From Arthrobacter sp. 135MFCol5.1 (GTDB taxonomy: Bacteria; Actinomycetota; Actinomycetes; Actinomycetales; Micrococcaceae), in the NCBI RefSeq assembly GCF_000374865.1, contig NZ_KB895461.1, forward strand, positions 101,657-165,656: a stretch of DNA of 64,000 bases, written 5' to 3'. Within the stretch, counting starts at the first letter, position 1. Each line of letters begins with the position of its first letter. Made by a program: the position numbers and the translations under genes. Under the pieces are notes generated by a model. That model searched no databases, was not told the origin of the DNA, and worked only from the letters and a program-made list of their open reading frames with translations. Shown piece after piece: positions 8,678-16,548 of this stretch.

Positions 8678-8917
8678 ATGGCTAAGGCTGAACTCCGTAA
8701 GCCCAAACCAAAGTCCAACCCCTTGAAGGCCGCTGACATCACTGTCATCGACTACAAGGACGTAGCATTGCTGCGCAAGTTCATCTCCGACCGCGGAAAG
8801 ATCCGCGCCCGTCGCGTCACTGGCGTCACGGTGCAGGAACAGCGCAAGATCGCCCAGGCAATCAAGAACGCCCGCGAAGTTGCTCTGCTGCCTTACTCCG
8901 GCGCTGGCCGCGGCTAA
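8678..8917 (+). CDS. rpsR: 30S ribosomal protein S18
   Basis: The 79-residue protein contains the S18 core ([25 protein letters not shown]) and ends in a basic helix region. It lacks the zinc-binding cysteines found in some S18 paralogues, so it is the zinc-independent form. AGGAG lies 7 bases before ATG. It follows ssb after a 126-base spacer and precedes rplI by 17 bases. It heterodimerises with S6 in the 30S platform. Confidence 0.99.
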   Translation: MAKAELRKPKPKSNPLKAADITVIDYKDVALLRKFISDRGKIRARRVTGVTVQEQRKIAQAIKNAREVALLPYSGAGRG

Positions 8918-8934
8918 GGAAGGGATTAACTAAC

Positions 8935-9387
8935 ATGGCAAAGCTCATTCTGACCCACGAAGTAACCGGTCTCGGTGCTGCTGGCGATGTTGTCGAGGTC
9001 AAGGACGGTTACGCACGTAACTTCCTGCTGCCCCGCGGCTTCGCCCTGACCTGGACCAAGGGTGGCGAGAAGCAGGTTGAGTCCATCAAGGCTGCCCGCG
9101 CCGCCCGTGCGCACGCTTCTGTTGAAGCTGCACAGGCGCAGGCCCAGGCTCTGTCCTCCAAGAAGGTCAAGCTCGAGGTGAAGGCCGGCGAGTCCGGTCG
9201 TCTCTTCGGCACCGTCAAGCCTGCTGATGTCGCTGCCGCAGTCGAGGCCGCCGGCCTCGGTGCCATCGACAAGCGCAACGTTGAACTGCCGAACCACATC
9301 AAGTCTGTCGGTTCGTACACGGCCAACGTCCGCCTGCACGAGGATGTTTCCGCTGTCATCGACCTTGAGGTCGTTGCCGGAAAGTAG
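8935..9387 (+). CDS. rplI: 50S ribosomal protein L9
   Basis: The 150-residue protein has the N-terminal L9 domain ([35 protein letters not shown], the PROSITE-like L9 signature), a long connecting helix rich in Ala/Gln, and the C-terminal RNA-binding domain. It is the last gene of the rpsF operon; a strong hairpin terminator follows 20 bases after the stop. L9 binds 23S rRNA near L1 and limits frameshifting. Confidence 0.99.
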   Translation: MAKLILTHEVTGLGAAGDVVEVKDGYARNFLLPRGFALTWTKGGEKQVESIKAARAARAHASVEAAQAQAQALSSKKVKLEVKAGESGRLFGTVKPADVAAAVEAAGLGAIDKRNVELPNHIKSVGSYTANVRLHEDVSAVIDLEVVAGK

Positions 9388-9406
9388 TTTCCGCACCGCA
9401 GTTCAG

Positions 9407-9439
9407 TGGCCCCCGCCCGGGATTCCGGTGCGGGGGCCA
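9407..9439 (+). terminator. terminator hairpin of the rpsF-rplI operon
   Basis: A perfect 10-bp GC-rich stem (9407-9416 with 9430-9439) and a 13-base loop lie 20 bases after rplI and are followed by a short ATTT. The weak T tract is usual in this GC-rich background. Confidence 0.8.
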
Positions 9440-9559
9440 TTTGCGTGCAAGGTCACTGCCGGGGTTTCCAGCGGCCGGCCGCGTGCGCCATAGGCTTGGG
9501 TGCGGGCCGCTGTTCCTGGCCTGCACCACTCCACCGTTTCCACGGAAGGTCACCCAGCA

Positions 9560-10564
9560 TTGCCGTTCCTCTTCGTCAGCTGCATCCTCCTGCTGGCCGC
9601 AGCCGTCAGCTTTGCGACCGACCGGAGGCGCCTGCGGAACGGAGTCTTCCTCGTCTCAGGGGCGGTCATCGGCTGGCTTGGGCTCCTCCTGGTCTCCGGC
9701 AACAACTCCAACAACTCGGTCCCTGTCCTCATTACCGTGGCCTTGGGCCTCCTGCTCATCCTCTCAGTGCCCATCCTGGCCGTGTTCCTTGTCCTCAATG
9801 GCCTCATCATGCTGCGCCGCGAAGGCCGCAGACTGGCAAACCTGCTGTCCCTGCTGGCAGGGCTGGCCGTGGTGGCCGTTCCCCTTGTCCTGGCCGCCCT
9901 GCAGACGGCCGTACCCGCGCTAAGGGCGCTCACGTCGGCGGCTGCCCTGCTGACCGGCTACGTGGGCTTCGTGTTCGTCAGCTATCTGGTCTATTCGCTG
10001 ATTTACTCGCACCTGCCGCCGCGCCGCCATCCCGAATACGTGGTGGTGTTGGGTTCCGGCCTGGCCGGCAGCTCGGTTCCGCCCCTGCTGGCCGCCCGGC
10101 TTGACGCGGCGGCGCGCCTGTACCGGGGCAAGCATGGCGGGTCCATCAGGGCTCTGATTCCCAGTGGCGGGCAGGGAGCCGATGAACACCTCGCCGAAGG
10201 GACAGCGATGGCCCGCTACCTGCAGGAGCAGGGTGTTCCTGCCAACAGGATCATCGTGGAGGACCGGGCAGCAACCACCATGGAGAACCTGCACTTTTCG
10301 CGCGCGCTGATGGAGCGGCCGGACGCGCCCGTCACGGTGGTCACCAGCAGCTACCACGTGTTTCGCGCGGCCATGTTCACCCGGCGTGCGGGCCTGCGCG
10401 CCCACGTCACCGGGGCCAGGACGGCGGGCTACTTTATCCCCAGCGCGTTCCTTCGGGAATTTGTCGCCATCCTCGCAACCTACCGGTGGATCAACCTTGG
10501 CTTTTGTGCTGTGCTCACCGCCATTCCGTTGGCCGCCATGGCCCTGCCGCTGCTCCCTTCCTAG
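9560..10564 (+). CDS. YdcF/SanA-like DUF218 membrane protein
   Basis: The protein (about 334 residues) has four or five N-terminal hydrophobic segments (about 1-150) followed by a DUF218 domain. The domain shows YVVVLGSGLAG, IPSGGQGADE, the ENLHFS region and VTVVTSSYHVFRAAM, which form the family's active-site-like Rossmann core. Homologues include YdcF and SanA/ElyC, linked to envelope and lipid-carrier metabolism. TTG 9560 is chosen, with GGAAGG about 10 bases upstream; an in-frame start at 9500 would add a non-hydrophobic leader. It stands alone after the rplI terminator. Biochemical activity is unknown. Confidence 0.85.
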   Translation: MPFLFVSCILLLAAAVSFATDRRRLRNGVFLVSGAVIGWLGLLLVSGNNSNNSVPVLITVALGLLLILSVPILAVFLVLNGLIMLRREGRRLANLLSLLAGLAVVAVPLVLAALQTAVPALRALTSAAALLTGYVGFVFVSYLVYSLIYSHLPPRRHPEYVVVLGSGLAGSSVPPLLAARLDAAARLYRGKHGGSIRALIPSGGQGADEHLAEGTAMARYLQEQGVPANRIIVEDRAATTMENLHFSRALMERPDAPVTVVTSSYHVFRAAMFTRRAGLRAHVTGARTAGYFIPSAFLREFVAILATYRWINLGFCAVLTAIPLAAMALPLLPS

Positions 10565-10605
10565 GACCGGCAGTCCGCCCGGCGGGCCGGTGGTAACCTG
10601 CTCCG

Positions 10606-11454
10606 GTGAACCCGACACCCAGCAGCCGTCCTTTCCACCAGGTGGATGTTTTCGCCGGCAACGCCTACCGCGGCAACCCGCTCGCCGTCGTCCTCGATGC
10701 CCACGGTCTTGACGCGGCAACAATGCAGCACTTCGCGAACTGGACCAACCTCTCCGAAACCACCTTCCTCTTGCCCGCGGAGGATCCCCGCGCCGACTAC
10801 AAGGTCCGGATCTTCACCGGGAGCGAGGAGTTCCCGTTCGCGGGGCACCCCACGCTGGGATCCGCACATACCTGGCTGCAGGCCGGCGGAGTTCCGAAGT
10901 CCAGCGGCTTCGTGGTCCAGGAGTGCGGTGCCGGTCTGGTCAGGATCAAGCGCGACGCCGGCCGATTGGCTTTCGCCGCACCGCCCTTGACCCGCTTTGA
11001 GGCCGTGGACGAGCCCCTTCGGCGCCAGTTGGCTGTCGCCCTGGGAATCCCGGCCGGTGACATCGTGGACGCATCCTGGCTGGTGAATGGGCCGGAGTGG
11101 ATCGGTGTCCTGCTGGGGTCTGCGGACCAGGTGATGGCGCTCGTGCCGGATCCGGTGGCCATGGGGAACCTGAAGGTCGGAGTCATCGGGCCGCATCTGT
11201 CCGGAGGGGACGCCGACTTTGAGGTGCGGACGTTTATCCCGGGTGATGCGATGGTGGAGGATCCGGTGACGGGCAGCTTCAACGCTGGGGCCGCCCAGTG
11301 GCTTATTGGTAGCGGCAGGGCACCCCGGCGCTATGTCGCCGCGCAGGGTACCGTCCTGGGCCGGGCAGGGCGTGTACATGTCACCGCCGAGGACGACGAT
11401 GTGTGGGTGGGCGGAGAGTCCACTACCTGCATCCAGGGCACCGTCCTGCTTTGA
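10606..11454 (+). CDS. PhzF-family isomerase/epimerase
   Basis: The 282-residue protein shows the PhzF signature: FHQVDVFAGNAYRGNPLAVV at the N-terminus, the catalytic Glu51 in NLSETTFLL, FPFAGHPTLGSAHTWL, and the C-terminal VEDPVTGSFNAGAAQWL repeat of the same fold. The family shares the diaminopimelate epimerase fold and isomerises small acids; its physiological substrate is usually unknown outside phenazine clusters, and no phenazine genes are present here. The start is GTG 10606 without a strong Shine-Dalgarno sequence, 41 bases after the YdcF gene. Confidence 0.93.
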   Translation: MNPTPSSRPFHQVDVFAGNAYRGNPLAVVLDAHGLDAATMQHFANWTNLSETTFLLPAEDPRADYKVRIFTGSEEFPFAGHPTLGSAHTWLQAGGVPKSSGFVVQECGAGLVRIKRDAGRLAFAAPPLTRFEAVDEPLRRQLAVALGIPAGDIVDASWLVNGPEWIGVLLGSADQVMALVPDPVAMGNLKVGVIGPHLSGGDADFEVRTFIPGDAMVEDPVTGSFNAGAAQWLIGSGRAPRRYVAAQGTVLGRAGRVHVTAEDDDVWVGGESTTCIQGTVLL

Positions 11455-11548
11455 TGCGGGTCACGGGAATACATGAGGAGGTACCGCGGTTCAGGGATAT
11501 AGATGCAAATGCATGTATGATCGAATGAACGAGCACCAGGAGAATGCC

Positions 11549-12175
11549 ATGGAAACCCGCCGTATCACAGTCCTCTCCGCCGGACTTGGCGTCCCGTCGT
11601 CCAGCCGGCTGCTGGCCGACCAGCTGGCGGCCGCTGCCGAGCGGCGGCTCACCGCCGGCGGCCACGAGGTGCTGGTCGACGTCGTCGAACTCCGGGACCT
11701 CGCCGTGGACATCGCCAACAACTTCGTCACGGGATACGCCGCACCGCGCTTGGCGGAAGTCATCGCCGGGGTGGAGGCGTCGGATGGGATCGTCGCCGTG
11801 ACGCCGGTCTTCAGCGCCTCCTACAGCGGCCTCTTCAAATCGTTTTTCGACGTCCTGGACCCCAAGTCCCTGGACGGCAAGGCTGTCCTGCTGGGCGCCA
11901 CCGGAGGTACCGACCGGCACCAGATGGTGCTGGATTACGCCTTGCGCCCGTTGTTCAGCTACCTGCGCACCCGCACGGCCGCCACGGGAGTCTTTGCCGG
12001 GCCCCAGGATTGGGGAACCGCGGAAGAGGGTGGCTCGTCGCTGGCCGACCGCATTGAGCGCGCTGCCGCCGAATTTACCCGGCTGTTGGAGGGTCCGCAG
12101 CCGGGCCGGAAGCCCGCACCCCTGGAGTCCCTGCCTTTCGAGCAACTCCTGGCCGGAATCGCCGGACCGCGCTAG
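11549..12175 (+). CDS. NAD(P)H-dependent FMN reductase, flavodoxin-like
   Basis: The 208-residue protein begins METRRITVLSAGLGVPSSSRLLADQLAAA; the Ser-rich turn (SSSRL) binds the FMN phosphate. TPVFSASYSGLFKSFFDVLD and VLLGATGG are typical of the FMN-reductase fold, in particular the CE1759-like group that supplies FMNH2 to luciferase-type monooxygenases. No such monooxygenase is adjacent. AGGAG precedes ATG 11549 by 7 bases; an earlier in-frame ATG at 11513 lacks one. Its stop overlaps the last four bases of the convergent minus-strand gene. Confidence 0.9.
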   Translation: METRRITVLSAGLGVPSSSRLLADQLAAAAERRLTAGGHEVLVDVVELRDLAVDIANNFVTGYAAPRLAEVIAGVEASDGIVAVTPVFSASYSGLFKSFFDVLDPKSLDGKAVLLGATGGTDRHQMVLDYALRPLFSYLRTRTAATGVFAGPQDWGTAEEGGSSLADRIERAAAEFTRLLEGPQPGRKPAPLESLPFEQLLAGIAGPR

Positions 12176-12747
12176 TCGTCCAGCAGCGCGATGAATTCCC
12201 GGGCCTGGACCGGGGAGATGTCCGAGTGGCGCGTCAAGGCGGTTACGGCAGCCTCGGTGTCCCCGCTGCGGGCCAAGGAGCGGATCCGGCCGTAGATTTC
12301 GTCGTTGAGCATATTGCTGCTCACTTCACGGGTCACGTCGCCCTTGCTGGCGATGGCGCGGTAGCGGTAGGGGAAGCGTTGTGGCTCGTCATCCTCCTGC
12401 ACAGCCTCTACCGGCTCCTGCTGGCGGTAGGGCTGGGGGCGTGCCGCCAGGGCGCCGACGGCGTCGCGCGAGGCCCGGAGTCCCTCGCCCGTGACCTCCC
12501 GGTACAGCCTGATGGCGGCCAACGGCTGCCCCTGCGCGATCATGGCGTACAAGCGACGGTGTTCGCTTTCTGACAACTTGCCGGCAGCGGCGCGGGCCAG
12601 TTCCGTCGCCTGGTCCTGTGCCGGGCCGGCCGGCCGGGACGGGGCTCCTCCATCTGACGCCCTGCGCCCGCGGACTGCGCGGTAGGCCACGATGACCCCC
12701 GCAATGACGGCGAGCAGGATAAGGACCGGGACCACTAGGGATTCCAT
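12172..12747 (-). CDS. membrane-anchored protein with an L7/L12 C-terminal-like segment
   Basis: The 191-residue protein has one N-terminal transmembrane helix (about 3-24), a basic stop-transfer stretch and a cytoplasmic region. Residues about 60-100 contain AAIRLYREVTGEGLRASRDAV, close to the ribosomal L7/L12 C-terminal pattern 'K-x-V-R-x-x-T-G-L-G-L-K-E-A-K-x-x-V'. The C-terminal third is helical (SGDTEAAVTALTRHSDISPVQAREFIALLDD) and may repeat the fold. Function is unknown. It is convergent with the FMN reductase and divergent from dnaB, with a 721-base gap between. Confidence 0.8.
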   Translation of the reverse strand: MESLVVPVLILLAVIAGVIVAYRAVRGRRASDGGAPSRPAGPAQDQATELARAAAGKLSESEHRRLYAMIAQGQPLAAIRLYREVTGEGLRASRDAVGALAARPQPYRQQEPVEAVQEDDEPQRFPYRYRAIASKGDVTREVSSNMLNDEIYGRIRSLARSGDTEAAVTALTRHSDISPVQAREFIALLDD

Positions 12748-12851
12748 TTTTTACGAGCCGTTCTGTGTACTTCCTGGCGGTCGCCAAGGCGGTTGCGTTG
12801 CCGGCTGTCCGTCCAGCCAAAGCCATACCTAGAGCTTAATCCAGAACCCGG

Positions 12852-13322
12852 TTATCCACAGCAATATTCACCGTGCTGCATACTGCAGCGTTCCCCTGCC
12901 GGTCAAGCTCCGCCAAGGGAATATGAGCAGCGCCACGCAGGCGGATGCCGGCATGCCGCGACCGGCCCCAGGCCGGTTCCGGCCTGCGGGTGCGGGCGCC
13001 AAACCTGTGGATGAAATTCCTGGAAAGAAATATTTACTCCACATGCTGGTGAAGATGTTTCCGCAGGTCAGAGGGCTTTTAGGAGGTAAAAAAATTCTGT
13101 ATCCACAGACTTCCCCACAGGCTGTGCACAAGCTATGCCCCGTAGTGCACAGGTTATCCACAGCAGTTCCGGCGTACTGGCTTTGCCGCTGGACCGGGGG
13201 CGGCTACCGTAGCGGGGTACCTGTTTTTCACGGCCAGGCCACGGCCTGTACGCCGCGATCCAGAGCCTCTCCCATGGCCCTTTCCGGGCGCTCTGTGGAA
13301 AAGCTGTGGATAGTGGGGATAA
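12852..13322. promoter_or_regulatory. cluster of DnaA-box-like 9-mers upstream of dnaB
   Basis: This gap holds two perfect TTATCCACA boxes (12852-12860 and 13154-13162). Five sites have one mismatch: 13006-13014 (minus), 13099-13107 (plus), 13294-13302, 13305-13313 and 13314-13322 (all minus). Two have two mismatches (13035-13043, 13111-13119). The interval 13018-13100 is visibly AT-richer than its surroundings, including a run of A before the box at 13099. No convincing gene lies in the 721 bases between 12747 and 13469. DnaA binding is inferred from the boxes; whether this is an origin, a titration site or a dnaB promoter control cannot be told. Confidence 0.65.
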
Positions 13323-13468
13323 CTTCCGGCCGGAGGCGGCATCCGGCCCGCGGGTGCCTCATTGTCAGAGCTTCCGGGTAGTACTGGACGCGTGGCGGTT
13401 CTGTTTAGGATCCGCAAACAGGATGGATCACCGGGCGCCTGGCCCGGCACAAATGGAGGACGGCAGCT

Positions 13469-14851
13469 TTGACAATCGCGCATCTGGACCCGGTGGAAGC
13501 GACCCGCGGATCGGACGCGAGCCGGAAACCTCCCCAGGACATCCCCGCGGAACAGTCGGTCCTGGGCGGCATGATGTTGTCCAAGGACGCCATTGCTGAT
13601 GTCGTGGAGATCCTCCGGGGCCAGGATTTCTACCGCCCGGCCCACGAGACCATTTATGAGGCCATCATCGACCTCTACGGACGCGGGGAACCGGCGGACG
13701 CCGTCACGGTGTCGGACGAACTGACCAAACGCGCCGAAATCAACAGGATTGGCGGCCCTGCCTATCTGCACGAGCTCATCCAAACCGTACCTACGGCGGC
13801 CAACGCCGGGTACTACGCCGAGATCGTCGCCGAACGGGCCGTACTGCGCCGGCTGGTCAACGCCGGCACCAAGATCGTCCAGTTGGGCTACGGCTCGGAC
13901 GGCGAAGTGGAAGACCTGGTGAACCAGGCGCAGGCCGAAGTCTACGCCGTGGCGGAACGCCGCACCGCGGAAGACTACGTGGTCCTCAAGGACGTCATGG
14001 AATCCACGGTGGATGAAATCGAGGCGTCCGGCCACCGCGGCGAGGGCATGACCGGTGTGCCTACCGGCTTCTACGAACTCGATGAGCTGACCCACGGCCT
14101 CCACCCGGGGCAGATGATCGTCATCGCGGCCCGCCCCGCCGTGGGTAAATCAACCTTCGCCCTGGACTTCGCACGGTCCGCGGCCATCAAGAACAACCTG
14201 TCCACCGTCATGTTCTCCCTGGAAATGGGCCGGAACGAGATCGCCATGCGCCTGCTGTCCGCCGAGGCCACCATTGGCCTGCAGGACCTCCGCAAGGGAA
14301 CCATCAAGGACGAGCAGTGGTCCAAGATCGCCACCACCATGGGCAGGATGAATGATGCCCCGCTGTTCATCGACGACAGCCCCAACATGTCCCTGATGGA
14401 AATCAGGGCCAAGTGCCGGCGCCTGAAGCAGCAGCACGACCTCAAGCTGGTCATCCTCGACTACCTGCAGCTGATGAGCTCAGGCAAGAAGGTGGAATCG
14501 CGCCAGCAGGAAGTGTCCGAGTTTTCCCGTGCGCTCAAACTCCTCGCCAAGGAACTCCAGGTGCCCGTGATCGCACTGTCCCAGCTGAACCGTGGCTCGG
14601 AACAGCGCCAGGACAAGCGGCCCATGGTCTCTGACCTCCGCGAGTCAGGCTCCATCGAGCAGGACGCCGACATGGTGATCCTGCTGCACCGCGAGGATGT
14701 CTACGACAAGGAATCACCCCGTGCGGGCGAGGCGGACATCCTGGTGGCCAAGCACCGTAACGGCCCCACCAAGGACATCGTGGTGGCGTTCCAGGGCCAT
14801 TACTCCCGCTTCGCCAACATGGCGGGCGACTCCGCGGGCGGCGGCTTCTAG
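13469..14851 (+). CDS. dnaB: replicative DNA helicase DnaB
   Basis: The 460-residue protein has the N-terminal DnaB domain (PQDIPAEQSVLGGMML..., about 20-125), a linker and a RecA-like ATPase. Walker A is ARPAVGKST (Lys227), Walker B ends in LVILDYLQLM (Asp331), and SQLNRGSEQR and the arginine-finger region SDLRESGSIEQDAD are present. No intein interrupts the usual P-loop insertion point. TTG 13469 is the start, with GGAGGA 8 bases upstream. A set of DnaA-box-like sites precedes it. It unwinds DNA ahead of the replisome as a hexamer. Confidence 0.98.
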   Translation: MTIAHLDPVEATRGSDASRKPPQDIPAEQSVLGGMMLSKDAIADVVEILRGQDFYRPAHETIYEAIIDLYGRGEPADAVTVSDELTKRAEINRIGGPAYLHELIQTVPTAANAGYYAEIVAERAVLRRLVNAGTKIVQLGYGSDGEVEDLVNQAQAEVYAVAERRTAEDYVVLKDVMESTVDEIEASGHRGEGMTGVPTGFYELDELTHGLHPGQMIVIAARPAVGKSTFALDFARSAAIKNNLSTVMFSLEMGRNEIAMRLLSAEATIGLQDLRKGTIKDEQWSKIATTMGRMNDAPLFIDDSPNMSLMEIRAKCRRLKQQHDLKLVILDYLQLMSSGKKVESRQQEVSEFSRALKLLAKELQVPVIALSQLNRGSEQRQDKRPMVSDLRESGSIEQDADMVILLHREDVYDKESPRAGEADILVAKHRNGPTKDIVVAFQGHYSRFANMAGDSAGGGF

Positions 14852-15849
14852 GCTCCGTTCGCGGCGGTGGCTGCGGGAGCCGTGCCGGCCAGCAGGTGGT
14901 TGGGCAGCCGGTTTCCGGGCGCCGTTCCCCGGATCTCCAGGAGTTCGCGGGCGTGGGCGTGCAGCCGCTTGTCTTCGGCGCTGACCGGCACCCAGGGTGG
15001 TACGGGGACGGAGTTGCCGTCATCGTCGCGCGCCACCATCACGGTGAGGCAGTAGGTGGTGAGGCTAAGTTCGCGTCCCTTCGGGTCGCCGGAACGGACG
15101 TGGACGGCAATGTGCATGCCTTTGTTGCCGGTGTACACCAGCCGGGCCTCCACCTCCACCACGTGGCCGATCAGCAAAGGCCGGTAGAAGCGCACGCCGC
15201 CGGAGAAGACGGCCACGGTGTCCCGGCCGCAGTAGCGTGAGGCACACAGGTAGGCGGCCTCGTCGATCCACTTCATCACGATGCCGCCGTGGACCTTGCC
15301 GCCCCAGTTCACGTCGGTGGGGGCGGCCATGAACCGAAGCGTGACGCGTTCGGCGGTGCCGGCGTCCGTATATTCCTGGTGGTTCATGGCTTCCACGATC
15401 TGTTCGCGGACCTTGATCCTTGCCAGCGCATGGTCGCGCTGCTCAACCTCGGCGGGGGTGGCGGGCTCAAACTGGGGCACCGGGATGGGTTTGCCGTCCG
15501 CCCCTACGGCTACGAAGATCACCATGCACTGGCTGCGCATGGTGGCCGGGCCGCCTTTCGGATCCCCGGATGAGACCACGGTGCGGATATGCATCGAGGA
15601 GCGGCCGGTGTAGACGATGGTGGCTTCAACCTCCACCATGTCGCCGCTGTTGACCGGGTCGGCGAAGTGGATGTTTCCCACGTATGCGGTCACGCAGTAG
15701 GACTTGGCCCAGCCCACGGCCGCCGCGTACGCGGCCTTGTCCACCCATTCGAGCACCGTGCCGGCGTCCACGGAGCCGCTGTGCCCCACATCGGTGGGGG
15801 CGGCGAGGAAGCGGAGGGTCACGGAGTTGGGGTGGCCGGTCTCAGTCAT
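14848..15849 (-). CDS. tandem hotdog-domain acyl-CoA thioesterase
   Basis: The 333-residue protein is an internal duplication. Both halves share 'VTLRFxAAPTDVxxxGxVxxGxVxxWxDxAAY' (about residues 10-42 and 168-200), followed by 'VEVEAxxVYTGxxxMHI' and 'SGDPKG'. This is the double-hotdog arrangement of YciA/BFIT-like acyl-CoA thioesterases, with the catalytic Asp in each WVD/WID helix. It hydrolyses acyl-CoA to acid plus CoA. It is monocistronic and convergent with dnaB; the two stops overlap by four bases. Confidence 0.92.
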   Translation of the reverse strand: MTETGHPNSVTLRFLAAPTDVGHSGSVDAGTVLEWVDKAAYAAAVGWAKSYCVTAYVGNIHFADPVNSGDMVEVEATIVYTGRSSMHIRTVVSSGDPKGGPATMRSQCMVIFVAVGADGKPIPVPQFEPATPAEVEQRDHALARIKVREQIVEAMNHQEYTDAGTAERVTLRFMAAPTDVNWGGKVHGGIVMKWIDEAAYLCASRYCGRDTVAVFSGGVRFYRPLLIGHVVEVEARLVYTGNKGMHIAVHVRSGDPKGRELSLTTYCLTVMVARDDDGNSVPVPPWVPVSAEDKRLHAHARELLEIRGTAPGNRLPNHLLAGTAPAATAANGA

Positions 15850-16006
15850 GCTGCGATCATACTGAGGGCCCAGGTTACCGGCCGGTTCACGCCGCAGCGG
15901 CCTGGGCCGGCGTGCAGCCGCCCGGCGGAGCGCCGCTTAACGTCCGACGGCGGCCGGTCACCATGGCGTGGCCGGCCGCCGTGAGGCGTTTCGGGACGGA
16001 AGCGGA

Positions 16007-16441
16007 CTAGGCCAGGACGGCCAGCCGTGAGGTGCGCCGGCCGAACAGCGCCCGGTCAATGGAGAGCCGGCCGGGGCCGGCCAGTGCCAGCGCGAAGGCT
16101 GCCGCGGCCAGGAGCAGTACCAGTTCGTAGCCTCCGTTCGCCGCGAAGACACCTGCGGGAGCGTGGACCAGGAAGAGTGCACCGAGCATATCGAGGACCA
16201 GGAGGGCGGCCACCACGCGGGTGAGGACACCGAGGATCAGGGCTGCGCCGCCTGCCAGTTCAAGGACGGCGACGGCCGGGGCCATGACGTCCGCAGCGGG
16301 GACGCCCATCTTGGCGAAGGAGGCCTGGGTGCCGGCGATGGTCCATTCATTGAACTTCTGCCAGCCGTGGGCCGCGAAGAGGAAACCCAGGATGACACGC
16401 AGGACGGCAAGGGCAACTGTGGTCAGTCGTGACTGGTTCAT
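16007..16441 (-). CDS. DoxX family membrane protein
   Basis: The 144-residue protein has four hydrophobic helices and the DoxX pattern (RVILGFLFAAHGWQKF near the N-terminus, VLELAGGAALILGVLTR in helix two). ATG 16441 follows GGAAGG. It is a single gene, divergent from the MATE transporter. DoxX-like proteins are often linked to redox and thiol stress or quinol oxidation; the function here is not established. The 157 bases downstream (15850-16006) hold no feature that I can see. Confidence 0.9.
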   Translation of the reverse strand: MNQSRLTTVALAVLRVILGFLFAAHGWQKFNEWTIAGTQASFAKMGVPAADVMAPAVAVLELAGGAALILGVLTRVVAALLVLDMLGALFLVHAPAGVFAANGGYELVLLLAAAAFALALAGPGRLSIDRALFGRRTSRLAVLA

Positions 16442-16548
16442 GGATTCCACCCTTCCCCACATATGCTTGAAGAGTCAACAAAATCCGGACGATTGTGGTC
16501 TTTGTCATGCTCTCTTCCGGGGTCATTGCGCCCGGTTAAGCTGGCACG

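Noticed and set aside
12852..13322. Calling the box cluster the chromosomal origin
   Set aside because: dnaA, dnaN and rpmH are not in the window, and the known actinobacterial oriC lies between dnaA and dnaN. Only a DnaA-rich site is claimed.
12923..13381. 152-codon frame across the DnaA-box gap
   Set aside because: No ribosome-binding site, odd composition, and it crosses the box cluster; taken as chance.
13469..14851. Intein in dnaB
   Set aside because: The P-loop and Walker B regions are continuous and the protein has the standard length.
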